This document shows positions 8,833-18,600 of a DNA stretch of 64,000 nt, piece by piece. Under the pieces are notes generated by a model. It was given only the letters and a program-made list of their open reading frames with translations. It made no database searches and was not told the origin of the DNA. Both the position numbers and the translations under genes were made by a program. The stretch is from Candidatus Poribacteria bacterium. Lineage in GTDB: Bacteria; Poribacteria; WGA-4E; GCA-2687025. Where the stretch lies: assembly GCA_028818695.1 (NCBI GenBank), contig JAPPNK010000025.1, forward strand, positions 99,018 through 163,017, given 5' to 3'. Positions within the stretch are counted from its first letter, which is position 1. The number at the start of each line of letters is the position of its first letter.

Positions 8833-10259
8833 ATCGACATCAACGATGGACGGGAGCGCGCGCGCTTCTCGTTGCGTTCGCAGGTTTCATGGCGGGGCTG
8901 GCGCACGGGCAGCTGCCGATTTTGGAGGGGCTTGAGTATCCGCCGCTGAACGCGAATCCGCCGAAAGCGGAAAAGGTTGTCCTGAAAAACGGGATGCGCC
9001 TCTTTCTGCTGGAAGACCATGAGCTCCCGATCTTGAACATCACCGCCTACATCAAGACGGGCGAAATATACGACCCGCCCGGCAAAACGGGACTCGCCGG
9101 CATGACCGCAGCCGTCATGCGCAACGGAGGCGCCGCGGCGCGTACGCCCGACGAGATCAACGAGGCGCTGGAGTTCATCGCCGGCTCCATTGAGGTCGGC
9201 ATGTCCGATGAGTACGGAACGGCAAGCCTGAACGTTCTCGTCAAAGACGCGGATATGGGCGTTCAGCTGTTTGCGGACATACTGATGAACCCCGCCTTTC
9301 AAGAGGAGAAAGTGGAGCTTCAGCGCGGGCAGCTCATCGAAGCGATACGGCGGCGGAACGACAGCCCGCTGCAGACCGCGTTTCGAGAGATGCAGGTTCG
9401 CCTCTACGGCGATCATCCGTATGCGCGGTATTCGACGATGGAGTCTGCCATGGCGATTGGCCGGGAGGATATGATCGCGTTCCATCGGGAGCATTTTCAC
9501 CCTGAAGGAATCTGGATGGCCGTTTCAGGCGATTTTCAAACAGACGATATTGTTCAGAAAATTGAGAAGGCGTTTGAAGGATGGAACCCGCCGGCGGTTG
9601 AGCGTCCTGAAACGCCCGCCCCGCAGTTCAAACCGGGCGGCATTTACCACATTGAGAAAGAGATTGGGCAAACCTTCATCGTCTTTGGACATGCGGGCAT
9701 TCAACGGACAAACCCCGATTGGCACTCGATACTTGTCATGAACGACATTCTCGGCGGTTCCGGCTTTTCCTCAAGGCTGATGCGGAAGATACGGGTGGAG
9801 CGCGGGTTGACTTACGGCATTTCGACCAACTTTTTCCGTAAGAACCTGGACGGCTTCTTTTTCGGGTATGCGAGTACGCAGCATCAAAATGTCGTTGAGC
9901 TGATTGAGCTGGCGAAGGAGACCATGGCGGGGATGCGCGCCAACCCGGTGAACGATCTGGAGCTGGCTTTGGTGAAAAATCAGAACATCAACTCGTTCGT
10001 TTTTCTGTACACATCCAGCGCGCAGATCGCCGCGCAGAGCCTCGTTTACCAGTTTCTCGGTTATCCGGAGGAGTATCTTGAGAACTGGACGAGCAACATC
10101 GCCGCCGTGACAAAGGAGTCGGTACTTGCCGCCGCGCAGAAGTATCTGAACCCGGACGAAATGGTTATTGTCACCGTTGGTCAACGGGAGAAGTTCGGCC
10201 GTCCGCTTGAGGAGTTGGGGGAGGTGAAAGAGATTCGGCTTGAATCTCCAGAAAAATAA
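8829..10259 (+). CDS. M16 family peptidase homologue lacking the zinc motif
   Basis: The product is 476 residues with a signal peptide (ALLVAFAGFMAGLAHG). It has the M16 fold segments, including the late R/Y pair (RVERGLTYGISTNF) used for substrate binding. At the position of HxxEH it has GMTAAVMRNGG, so it cannot bind zinc. This is known from two-subunit M16B enzymes, in which one chain is catalytic and the other supplies the Arg-Tyr site. Overlap with the active gene (ATGA) supports a 1:1 complex. The frame extends upstream to 8679, but ATG 8829 is chosen because of that overlap and the signal peptide. Confidence 0.88.
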   Translation: MNRHQRWTGARALLVAFAGFMAGLAHGQLPILEGLEYPPLNANPPKAEKVVLKNGMRLFLLEDHELPILNITAYIKTGEIYDPPGKTGLAGMTAAVMRNGGAAARTPDEINEALEFIAGSIEVGMSDEYGTASLNVLVKDADMGVQLFADILMNPAFQEEKVELQRGQLIEAIRRRNDSPLQTAFREMQVRLYGDHPYARYSTMESAMAIGREDMIAFHREHFHPEGIWMAVSGDFQTDDIVQKIEKAFEGWNPPAVERPETPAPQFKPGGIYHIEKEIGQTFIVFGHAGIQRTNPDWHSILVMNDILGGSGFSSRLMRKIRVERGLTYGISTNFFRKNLDGFFFGYASTQHQNVVELIELAKETMAGMRANPVNDLELALVKNQNINSFVFLYTSSAQIAAQSLVYQFLGYPEEYLENWTSNIAAVTKESVLAAAQKYLNPDEMVIVTVGQREKFGRPLEELGEVKEIRLESPEK

Positions 10260-10299
10260 CCTGTTTCGCTTCGTTGTGCGCATTTTTTCCACTTTGTGT

Positions 10300-10328
10300 T
10301 TGACATCGTTTATGTCCTATGTTAGAAT
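10300..10328 (+). promoter_or_regulatory. Sigma-70-type promoter of the DUF2089/SHOCT/DUF4097 operon
   Basis: A perfect -35 TTGACA and a TAGAAT -10 are separated by 17 bases in the 110-base gap before the DUF2089 gene. An imperfect inverted repeat (CGAT-A-ATCG) near 10345 could be an operator, but this is only a guess. Confidence 0.7.
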
Positions 10329-10369
10329 ATGGCATAGACAGGTTCGATAATCGATAGATGGAGCGATTG

Positions 10370-10792
10370 ATGCGTTTGAAAACACGACCCGAAACCTCTT
10401 CATGTTTTTCCTGCGGCGGCGAGCTGGTAATTCGGCAGTATGAATGCCCCGACTGCGGCGTTTCGATCGCCGGCTCTTTTGAGCGGAACCGTTTCACAAA
10501 GCTCTCCTCAGACGCGCAGAGTTTTCTGCTGCTGTTTATCAAGAACCGCGGAAATCTCCGCGAGGTGGAGCGCGAACTCGACATCTCTTATCCGACGGTG
10601 CGGAATCGGTTGAACCGCATCATTCGGGATCTGGGTCTGGCGGTCGATCAAAAATGGTCTCCCAGCGAGATCGCTTCGGAGCGCTCTGCCATCGTACAGG
10701 AGCTGAACGACGGAAAATTGACGCCCGACGAAGCCGAAGAACTTCTGAATGCGCTCAACAAGGTTCAATCTGACGAAGGAGAAGAAGCATGA
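10370..10792 (+). CDS. DUF2089 family zinc-ribbon/HTH protein, likely transcriptional regulator
   Basis: The 140-residue protein begins with two Cys pairs (CFSCGG and CPDCG), a zinc ribbon. A helix-turn-helix-like segment follows (LREVERELDISYPTVRNRLNRI), then a SHOCT-like C-terminal helix pair (LNDGKLTPDEAEELLNAL). This order is that of DUF2089 proteins. ATG 10370 has a well-spaced GGAG; ATG 10358 does not. Its stop overlaps the next start (ATGA at 10789). The last module is the same kind as the N-termini of the next two proteins, so the three products may interact. It probably regulates this operon itself, by inference from position. Confidence 0.8.
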   Translation: MRLKTRPETSSCFSCGGELVIRQYECPDCGVSIAGSFERNRFTKLSSDAQSFLLLFIKNRGNLREVERELDISYPTVRNRLNRIIRDLGLAVDQKWSPSEIASERSAIVQELNDGKLTPDEAEELLNALNKVQSDEGEEA

Positions 10793-11121
10793 CCCAAGAA
10801 CGAATTCTGATTTTGAAAATGGTGAGCGAGGGCAAGTTGACGCCCGAAGAGGGCGAGCGGCTGATTGCGGCGCTGGAAGGCGGCGGCGGAGCCAACGGCC
10901 AAGCCGCCCGAATCAACTCCATTCAAAACCTGTTGAGCCAAGCGTCCAGAGATGTGCAGAAAGGCCTCAAAAAAGCGGGCGAAATCCTGCGCAATCGGCA
11001 GCGCGATCTGCGTAAGCATATCGAAAATCTGACGCGCAAAAAAGGCGAGACGGAATCGAACGTCCATCGAACCATCACCATCGAAGTGGAAGAAGAAGGG
11101 ACGGATCATGACTCCAAATGA
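10789..11121 (+). CDS. Small SHOCT-like protein
   Basis: The 110-residue protein opens with the SHOCT-like helix pair (ERILILKMVSEGKLTPEEGERLIAAL). A glycine spacer and an amphipathic, strongly charged region follow (AGEILRNRQRDLRKHIENLTR), with no membrane helix. It may be an interaction module pairing with the similar N-terminus of the next protein and C-terminus of the previous one. Both ends overlap neighbouring genes, so it belongs to one translationally coupled operon. The exact function is unknown. Confidence 0.65.
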   Translation: MTQERILILKMVSEGKLTPEEGERLIAALEGGGGANGQAARINSIQNLLSQASRDVQKGLKKAGEILRNRQRDLRKHIENLTRKKGETESNVHRTITIEVEEEGTDHDSK

Positions 11122-12079
11122 ACGCATTCTTGTCCTTGAGCTTCTCAAAGAAGGCAAAATATCGACTGAAGCGGCAGAAAAACTGCTTTCAGCGTTGAGC
11201 CGAGAAAATGACGGCGGACGGGGCATGAACCCCCGCAAGCGATTTGAAGAGGCGTTTCAGCGGGTGGAGCGCGAATTTCGCGCCATCGACCTGAGCGACT
11301 TTGAAAAGAAAATGAACGGGTTTTTTGAAGAGATGCGCAGGCGGTTTCCCGATATGCAGGGGAAAACGAAGCGCGGCGGCGCATCCGAAAAGAGCGAAAG
11401 CGGCGGCCTTTACCATGTTTCCAAAAACGCCTCGCTCAATATAGCGCAAAAAGGCGGCTCGATTCGGCTCTTCGGCGCCAATGGCGACCAGATCCGCGTC
11501 GACAGCCCCGGCGCAAGCGTTGAGACCTCGCAGGACGGCGCGCGCATTGAGATCGAGTCGATCGGCGGAACGCTAGAGATCGGGATACCGAACGGCTTGC
11601 GGCGCGTTTACATTGATGCGTCAGGGGCGCAGATTGAAGCGGTTGACGCGGCGCCGAAGGAGTTCACCGCCCGTTCCTCCGGCGCCGGCATCCGCGTCAA
11701 GGGCGTTGGAGGAATCCTGCGGCTCAGCGTTGTCGGCGGCGGCATTCACATTGAGCGTCCGACATCGGAAAACATTGACGCTGAAACGAACGGGGGCGGC
11801 GTCAAGGCGCGCCTCGGCAACCGGACGCAGGGCGTTTACAAGTTCCGATCTGCCGGCGGGAGCGTCGAGATGGAGCTTGGCTCCGATTCCGAGTTTGAGC
11901 TGGAGTACGACGTCGCAGGCGGCATGTTTGAATCGAACTGGGAGGCGGAGGCGGTCGGCGACAATCGGCTGCGCGTCGGACAGGGCGGCGCGACATTGAG
12001 AGCGTCCGCTATCGGCGGCTCCGTCGCGCTGCTCCGCGCGGACAGCGCGAATCAACAGGAAGGGGGCGGCGATGCTTAA
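11108..12079 (+). CDS. SHOCT-like plus DUF4097 beta-strand repeat protein
   Basis: The product has 323 residues. Residues ~1-32 are again the SHOCT-like module (ERILVLELLKEGKISTEAAEKLLSAL). A linker of ~65 charged residues follows, then a DUF4097-type region of short repeating beta strands (e.g. SAGGSVEMELG and related GG-x-(I/V) strands). DUF4097 proteins of this layout occur in bacterial cell-envelope stress operons with small membrane proteins, as is the case here. The start lies 14 bases inside the preceding gene. Confidence 0.75.
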   Translation: MTPNERILVLELLKEGKISTEAAEKLLSALSRENDGGRGMNPRKRFEEAFQRVEREFRAIDLSDFEKKMNGFFEEMRRRFPDMQGKTKRGGASEKSESGGLYHVSKNASLNIAQKGGSIRLFGANGDQIRVDSPGASVETSQDGARIEIESIGGTLEIGIPNGLRRVYIDASGAQIEAVDAAPKEFTARSSGAGIRVKGVGGILRLSVVGGGIHIERPTSENIDAETNGGGVKARLGNRTQGVYKFRSAGGSVEMELGSDSEFELEYDVAGGMFESNWEAEAVGDNRLRVGQGGATLRASAIGGSVALLRADSANQQEGGGDA

Positions 12080-12305
12080 GAAAATCAGCGGCAGCGTTCT
12101 CATTCTTCTTCTGGGCTGCATTGGGCTGCTTCTGCTTGAGCAGGCGCTCATCGCGGCGGCCGGGGTGATTCCAGCGGCGCTTCCGTTTCTGTTTTACGGC
12201 GGCGCCGTTGCGGGAGCCGTCTTTGCCGGGACTCTCGTCTATCAAAAAATGCTCGCGCATCCGAAGGAGCCGAAAAAAATCCTACAAGGAAAGGAAGACA
12301 CATGA
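12072..12305 (+). CDS. Small two-helix membrane protein
   Basis: The 77-residue protein has two hydrophobic segments (GSVLILLLGCIGLLLLEQAL and ALPFLFYGGAVAGAVFAGTL) and a Lys-rich tail. No family is recognised. It overlaps the genes on both sides (8 bases upstream, ATGA downstream), so it is part of the DUF2089/DUF4097 operon and is probably its inner-membrane component. Confidence 0.6.
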   Translation: MLKKISGSVLILLLGCIGLLLLEQALIAAAGVIPAALPFLFYGGAVAGAVFAGTLVYQKMLAHPKEPKKILQGKEDT

Positions 12306-12499
12306 ACGGCTTTAAAAAAATACTTCTCTGGGCTGCAATTCTCATTCTGGGATATTTCGCGCTCCAGAAAGTCGCCGCAATCATTTTTGGGACGTTGACG
12401 CTTCTCTGGTATCTAGCGCTTCTGATCTTTTGGGCGGCGGTACTTCTGGGCGTTGTCAGCCTAATCCGCGTTCTCTACCGCAAGACGCAAGAGAAGTAG
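12302..12499 (+). CDS. Small two-helix membrane protein
   Basis: The 65-residue protein is almost entirely two transmembrane helices (LLWAAILILGYFALQKVAAI and LLIFWAAVLLGVVSLI) with a basic end. It has no recognisable family. It is coupled by ATGA overlap to the preceding small membrane protein, and the two may form a complex. Confidence 0.6.
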   Translation: MNGFKKILLWAAILILGYFALQKVAAIIFGTLTLLWYLALLIFWAAVLLGVVSLIRVLYRKTQEK

Positions 12500-12506
12500 C
12501 GGACGC

Positions 12507-13184
12507 ATGCAATGGGCGTTGGGCGCGGCGTTCAGCCTTGCGTTTGGGCTGGCTGCGCTCGCGCTCAAAGCGGTCGACAAACGCGGCATGGCGGCGGGAG
12601 TTTGCGTCGGAACGGCGGCGTATGCAGGCTTTGGATTCAGCGGTTTTGCGCTGTTGATTCTCTTTGTCGCTCTCGGTTCGCTGCGTTGGAAGCGGGGGAA
12701 GAAGCGCGTACGCCGTTCCGCGCGCCACGCTTTGGCGAACGGGGCGGTCGGCGCGTTGTTAGGTTTGACAGCGGCCGCGCTGCCGACTCCGCCTTCGGCG
12801 TTAACGGCCGCTTTTGCGGGTTCGTTCGCCGCGGCCGCGGCAGACACCGTCTCTGGCGAGGTTGGACAGGCTTGGGGCGGATGCCCCGTTCTGATCTCCA
12901 CATTTCGCCCCGTCGCGAAAGGGGAAAACGGCGGGGTCACATGGGTCGGTTTTATAGCGGGGGCGGCGGCGGCGGGAGTCATGGGGCTGACAGCGGCCGC
13001 GCTGGGTATGAACGTTTCATTTGAGGCGGTTTTGGCGGGCGGCGCCGCTGGGAATATCGCCGACAGCCTCCTCGGCGCGACCCTTGAACGGCGGGGACTC
13101 ATCGGCAACAGCGCTGTGAACTTCGCATGCGCGGGCGTTGGCGCCGCCGTCTCCGCCTTATTGTCCATGAGCATGTTAGGTTAA
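12507..13184 (+). CDS. DUF92 (TMEM19-like) integral membrane protein
   Basis: The 225-residue product is a multi-helix membrane protein with the DUF92 signatures: an Ala/Gly-rich helix ending AADTVSGEVGQAWGG, a VTWVGFIAGAAAAGVMG helix, and the terminal DSLLGATLERRGLIGNSAVN motif. Plant and archaeal relatives include a phytyl-phosphate kinase (VTE6), so an isoprenoid-phosphate role is possible; in bacteria the function is mostly unknown. It starts 7 bases after the envelope-stress-like cluster and could be cotranscribed with it. Confidence 0.8.
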   Translation: MQWALGAAFSLAFGLAALALKAVDKRGMAAGVCVGTAAYAGFGFSGFALLILFVALGSLRWKRGKKRVRRSARHALANGAVGALLGLTAAALPTPPSALTAAFAGSFAAAAADTVSGEVGQAWGGCPVLISTFRPVAKGENGGVTWVGFIAGAAAAGVMGLTAAALGMNVSFEAVLAGGAAGNIADSLLGATLERRGLIGNSAVNFACAGVGAAVSALLSMSMLG

Positions 13185-13261
13185 TGGGGACAGCTCCTGT
13201 GGATTCTCGACCTGCCGGGCGGCGGTTGACCTGTCGCCCGCAACGCGTTACCATCCTTTGA

Positions 13262-14014
13262 ATGAGCGCATCCATCTTACCGCCTTTATCGGACCTTGCC
13301 GCTGTGAGCGCCGTCTTTTTGATAGCGTCGCTGCTGCAGGGAACGACAGGCTTCGGCTTCGGCATGCTTCCGATGGCGCTGCTGCCGTTCTTGATGTCCG
13401 TTAGGTACGCCAGCGTTCTCGTCGCGATGCTCGCCGTCTTCAACGCGGCTTATCTCGTATGGTCGCTTCGAAAGTCGATACCATGGGGCGTTTTGTTTCG
13501 CCTGCTGATTGGCTCTGTTGTCGGGCTTCCGCTCGGCGTGTATCTGCTGAAAGCGGCGCCTGAGTCGTTTATCAAGCGAATCGTCGGCGTCATGGTGATT
13601 GTTTATTCCGTTTACCATGTCGTCAACCAGCGCAGGCGAGACAAAAAGGCTAAATTGCTGCCTCTGTGGTGGAGCTATCCGACGGGGGCGGTTGCCGGGT
13701 CGTTGGCTGGGGCGGCGAATGTCGCCGGTCCGCCGCTCATCTTCTACCTGTATAGTCAACCGTTGGGGCGGGATGTTCTCCGCTCCGCCTTGGCGAGCTA
13801 CTTTCTCGTCGCCTCTTTCGCCAAAAGCGGATTGTCGATTGCTGTCGGCCTCGCAGAATGGAGTATGATTGCGTATGCTGTCGTTTTGCCGTTTATCTGG
13901 ATCGGGGCTAAAATAGGGTTGGAGTTGGGAACGCGCTTGAATAGGGATATGTTTGCGAACGTAGTTCTGGTAACATTAGCCATACTCGGAATCATTCTGG
14001 TGGTGAAAGGTTAG
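13262..14014 (+). CDS. TauE/SafE family anion exporter
   Basis: The 250-residue membrane protein has about seven or eight hydrophobic helices and the family's opening motif, a Gly-rich QGTTGFGFGMLPMALLPF segment after the first helix. The second half repeats the pattern (GSLAGAANVAGPPLIFYLY). Members of this family move sulfite, sulfoacetate and other organic anions across the inner membrane. The substrate here is unknown. The closely spaced downstream oxidoreductase gene (10 bases) suggests the two are transcribed together. Confidence 0.85.
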   Translation: MSASILPPLSDLAAVSAVFLIASLLQGTTGFGFGMLPMALLPFLMSVRYASVLVAMLAVFNAAYLVWSLRKSIPWGVLFRLLIGSVVGLPLGVYLLKAAPESFIKRIVGVMVIVYSVYHVVNQRRRDKKAKLLPLWWSYPTGAVAGSLAGAANVAGPPLIFYLYSQPLGRDVLRSALASYFLVASFAKSGLSIAVGLAEWSMIAYAVVLPFIWIGAKIGLELGTRLNRDMFANVVLVTLAILGIILVVKG

Positions 14015-14024
14015 AAAGGTTCAC

Positions 14025-15038
14025 ATGAAATCAGCCCTTCTCGGTTGCGGCGGACGCGCCCGCGGACACGCCGACGCCTATCAACATGTAACAAAAGGGG
14101 AGCTGGCGGCAGTCTGCGACCTCGACGAACAGCGGCTCCATGGACTGGCCGACCATTTCGGCATCGAGACGCGCTACACGGACGTTCATAAGATGCTGGA
14201 CGAGGTGAAGCCGGATCTGCTGCACATCGTCACGCAGCCGCATCTGCGCGTTCAGCTTCTGACGCTCGCGCATGAGCATAACGTTCCCGCCGTTCTTGTG
14301 GAGAAGCCGATCGCGCTTCAAGGCGAGGATTACAATCAGCTGGTGAAACTGGAAGCTGAATCGGACACGAAGTTTGCGGTCAACCATCAGCTCCATTTCC
14401 ACAAAAAATCGCTGGAGCTCCAAGAAGCGGCGGAGAGCGGCGCCATCGGCGAGCGACGGTTCATTGACGCCAGCGCGCGGCTGAACCTGGCTGGGCAGGG
14501 GACGCACGTTTTGGAGCTGGTCTCCGCTTTCAACTCCAACTCGGCGCCGACATCGGTCTTTGGGCAGGTTTCGGGTGGGGGAGGCATCGGCGGCGGCGGA
14601 CATTCCGCCCCCGAGCAGTGCGTCGCGATCATCAACTATGAAAACGGAACGCAGGCGCAGCTGTTGTGCGGCACAAACGCGCGCCCCATCAACGACGACG
14701 GGACGCAGCACATGCACAAGCGCATCGCTGTTTACGGCACAAAAGGCGTCGTCCACTGGACAATGGCGTACTGGGAACGGACGCTTTCGAACGGCGATCT
14801 CGAGCGCGGCGACCACAGCTACTGGGCGGAAGATGTGATCGGCCAGGCGGGGCTGACGGACGCCATGTTTGAATGGGCGGCAGACGACGACAAGCCTTGC
14901 CCGACAAACCTGTCCAACTCGCTGAGTCAATTCAACATCATTCTCGGCATCTACATGAGCGCGCTGCAGCATCGGCCGATCGATCTGCCGGTTGAGCCGG
15001 ACGAGAATCTGCTGAACCAGCTCAAAGAGCGTCTGTAG
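14025..15038 (+). CDS. Gfo/Idh/MocA family oxidoreductase
   Basis: The 337-residue protein starts directly with a Rossmann nucleotide-binding motif (LLGCGGRARGHADAY) and contains the family's VEKPIA motif at ~93-98, whose Lys is catalytic, followed by the typical alpha/beta C-terminal domain. Such enzymes oxidise or reduce sugars, inositols and related compounds with NAD(P). A clear AAAGG precedes ATG 14025. The substrate is not predictable. It is followed by a nitroreductase-family gene 17 bases downstream. Confidence 0.88.
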   Translation: MKSALLGCGGRARGHADAYQHVTKGELAAVCDLDEQRLHGLADHFGIETRYTDVHKMLDEVKPDLLHIVTQPHLRVQLLTLAHEHNVPAVLVEKPIALQGEDYNQLVKLEAESDTKFAVNHQLHFHKKSLELQEAAESGAIGERRFIDASARLNLAGQGTHVLELVSAFNSNSAPTSVFGQVSGGGGIGGGGHSAPEQCVAIINYENGTQAQLLCGTNARPINDDGTQHMHKRIAVYGTKGVVHWTMAYWERTLSNGDLERGDHSYWAEDVIGQAGLTDAMFEWAADDDKPCPTNLSNSLSQFNIILGIYMSALQHRPIDLPVEPDENLLNQLKERL

Positions 15039-15055
15039 ATCGAAAGGAGAGCGGA

Positions 15056-15637
15056 ATGAGCGGAAGCCCTGTCCGAGACGCCCTGCGCAATCGGCGCACC
15101 GTCTTTCAGTTTAAGAAGGAATCGATCCCCAGGGACGATCTGCTCAAAATACTGGAGGCAGGCACCTGGGGACCGAACCATCATCTGACGCAGCCTTGGC
15201 GGTTCACCGTCGTCGGTCCGAAGACGAATGAGATTCTCGCTGAACGGTACCGCGAGATTCAGATGGCGAAGGTGAGGGGGAAGGTTCCTGTCGATATACT
15301 GGCAATCGCGGGGCAAAAAGGGGTGGATAAATGGAAATCGAAACCGACCGTCGTGTTCGTTTCGTGCCGTCAAGAAGGGGACGAGCAGGAGAAGCGGGAA
15401 GATTACGCGGCTGCATGCTGCGCGATGCTTGGGATACAGCTCGCCGCAGCGGAGATTGGCGTCGGCCTTCAGTGGAGCACCGGCCCGATCACGATGGAAG
15501 ACGCCGCCTACAAGCTGCTGGGCATCGATCCTGAAAATGAGTACATCATCGGGTTGCTTTACATGGGCTACCCTGAAGAGTTCAAAGAGCCGACGCCGCG
15601 CATGGGCGTTGAAGAGGTGACGCGCTGGACGGATTGA
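15056..15637 (+). CDS. Nitroreductase family flavoprotein
   Basis: The 193-residue product has the nitroreductase layout: an N-terminal RNRRTVFQF, an ILEAGTWGPNHHLTQPWRF segment that contacts FMN and substrate, and a late Gly-rich YIIGLLYMGYP strand. An AAAGGAG precedes the ATG. These are FMN enzymes reducing nitro groups, quinones or enones with NAD(P)H. The length is normal for a small family member. Its stop overlaps the possible TTG start of the giant peptidase gene. Confidence 0.88.
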   Translation: MSGSPVRDALRNRRTVFQFKKESIPRDDLLKILEAGTWGPNHHLTQPWRFTVVGPKTNEILAERYREIQMAKVRGKVPVDILAIAGQKGVDKWKSKPTVVFVSCRQEGDEQEKREDYAAACCAMLGIQLAAAEIGVGLQWSTGPITMEDAAYKLLGIDPENEYIIGLLYMGYPEEFKEPTPRMGVEEVTRWTD

Positions 15638-15645
15638 AGATTGAG

Positions 15646-18600
15646 ATGACGATTCTGCGCCTTTTGGCATGCGCGGTTCTCTCGGCGGGCGTCAGCGGAG
15701 GGGCTGAAGAAAGTCGAGTCGCCGAGCCGGCGATTCAGCTGCTCCACGCGGACGAGTCGGGCGTTACGTTTCGGGTTGAGTTTCCCGCCGTTGAAGCCGC
15801 GCCGCTGGACGAATCGGGGAGCGTTCTGCTCTCTTTCTCAGGGAGTTATCCTATCGGGCGGGTTGGGGAGCCGCAGCTGCCGGCGTCGTCGGTCGCCCTC
15901 GGCGCGCCTCATGACGCGCAGATTCACGTTCGGGCGTCTCCTGGGCATGTGACCGAGCTGAGCGGATGGCGTCCCGCGCCGGTTCCGCTCGCCGTCAATG
16001 AGCGGCCTGTTTATCGAGAAAATGCGGAGGCGTACCGTTCGAACAAGTATCTCCCCGCCCAGTGGGCTGAAATCGTCTCGGACGGGCTGATCCGAGATCG
16101 GCGCGTCGTTCAGATTGAGATGCGCCCCGTGCGCTTTCAAGCCTCAACAGGGCGGGCGCGGCAATGCGCATCGATGACGGTGCGCGTCGATTTTATGCGT
16201 CCGCCTTCCGCTTCGTTCTCTTTTTCTGGCTCCGCCGCCCCGAAGGCGAGGTATGAATCGCCGACGTTTCAACGCTACTTTGAACGGCATCTTCTGAACG
16301 AAGAGGCGTCTCGCGCTTGGCGCGCGCCGGCGGCTCCGAACAGCGATGAGGGCGGCGACTCTGAAACGCGGCGATTCGCTGTCAAGATGCATGTCGCCGA
16401 AGAGGGCGTTTGCCGAATCACAGGGGCGCAGCTGCAAGCGTTGGGCGTTGATCTTGACGCGGCGCTGCCGAGCCGTCTCCGCATAGAATGGAACGGCAAG
16501 GAGCTGCCTGCGTATGTGTCCGGCGCGCAGGACGGGCGTTTTGACCCTGAAGATTATGTCGATTTTTTGGCAACGACGCCCGAATCGCATTACTCGCGTT
16601 ACAATGTGTATTGGCTCATTGCGGGCGAGAGGCGCGGTCTGCGGCCCGCGGAGCTGGAAGGCGCCGTTCAAACCTCGCTAGCGGCGACGGCTCCGGCGTT
16701 TCGCTCCAAGATCAAGCTGGAGGAAAATCTGCTCCATACGCGGCTTCAAGAATCGCCGCCAAAAGCGGAACCGCCCGAAGACCCGCATACATGGTACGAC
16801 AACCGCAACCATTGGCTATGGTTCGGCGTCCAAAACGGCTCGATTAACACCATCCCAAATAAAGCGTCGCGCGAGTTTCCGATTTACGATCCCGCCAAAT
16901 CGCTCGATTTTGCCCGTGTAGATGTCGCGTTGCAGGGCGGAACGCCTGTTGAGCATGAAGCGATTGTCATGTTCAACGGCCTCCTCATCGGGCGGGCGCT
17001 GGAGGACTGGTATGATCAGGAGCCGCTTCAAATGGGCAGGACGATCCGCATGGAGCATCTGATCGATCCTGTGGACGGGTTGAACACGCTGGAAATCACG
17101 CGCGTGGACGACAACGGAGACAGCGGACAGGACGGAGATGTGAGCAACATCGACCTTTACCCCTACCATATGTATGTCGACAGCCTTGAGATCGAATACA
17201 CGCGGCTATACCGCGCTGTATCCGACTCTCTCTTTGCGTCGTCGCCTCCTTCTAAGGCGCCTCTTGCAGATCGGCAGCTGCGGACGCTTCAATACGACGT
17301 CTCCGATTTTTTGAACCCGAACATTGCGGTGTATGAACATGACGGGCTTGGGCTGACGGCGCGGCTTCGGAATGTTGAGACGCGCTCGGCGCCGCTGGAT
17401 CAGGAGGCGCGGGAGCGTCTGTTGGCGATTCAAGCCGCGCAGGGAAAAACGGAGCCGCTGCCCGACGCGACCTACGCCGCCCGTTTTCAGATGCGCGACA
17501 ACAGGGATTGGAGCTTCATCGCTGTGTCGGACGACGGCGTCATTCAACCCGACCGGCTGGAGTTGGACACACCCTCCAATCTGAAAGATCCGGCGAACGG
17601 CGCCGACTGGATCGTCATCTACCATTCGCGGTATGAGGAGAACGCGCGTCGTCTGCGCGATTGGCGGACGACCGCGAAGGGAGGCGGACACCGCGCCTTC
17701 ATGGCGAATATCGACGACATCTACGACGAATTTTCGCATGGCGCCGTCTCGCCGTGGGCGGTCAAGGCGTTTTTGACGCATGCCTATGTTCACTGGAGCG
17801 GCGCGCCTGTCACGCATGTTGTCATTCTGGGAGACGGCACATACGATTTATACGGCGTTGACACGGAACGTTACCCTGAAGCGCCGGAGTTTTTGGGTTA
17901 TATTCCGACGCATTATGTGTGGTCGTATTACGGGGAGACGGGGATTGATCACTGGTATGCGACGGTGAGCGGCATTGACGCGCTGCCCGATCTGTTTCTT
18001 GGGCGGATACCGGTTGAAAATCCCGACGAGGCGCGCGCCGCCGTTGAGAAGATCGTCCGCTACGAGGAGCGGCCGCCCAACGGAACATGGCGGCGGCAGA
18101 TCATCTCCATCGCGGACGACGATACGACGAATTCGGGCGATTTCATCTTTAAAAAAAGCCTGACCGAGATCAGCCAGAACCACACCCTGCTCGGTTATGT
18201 GACGAACAAAATTTTTCTGTCCGACTATTTGGAAGAACACAACGACAACATACCGCAGGCGTCTAGGGCAGCGCGGCGGGCGATCATGGACGCGCTCAAC
18301 CAAGGCGCCGTTATCTCGCAATACGCCGGGCATGGCGGACGGCTTGTCTGGGCGCATGAGATTATCTTTGACAACATCGGCATTCGCGGGCTTTCCGAGA
18401 CGGACCGGCTCTCGCTCATGTTTGTCTTGAGCTGCAACAACGCCTACTTCGACGCGCCCGCCGAGCCGAGCATGGGCGAATTGCTGATGCGCATCGAAAA
18501 CAGGGGCATCGTCGGCATGATCGCGGCGACGCGGTACACCTTCGGCGCCGGAAATGATGCGCTCGCCAAGATCATCTTCGACGACATCTTCAAGCGCAAT

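Noticed and set aside
12461..13174. 237-residue minus-strand open frame
   Set aside because: It is antisense to the DUF92 gene and almost all Ala/Pro/Ser/Arg.
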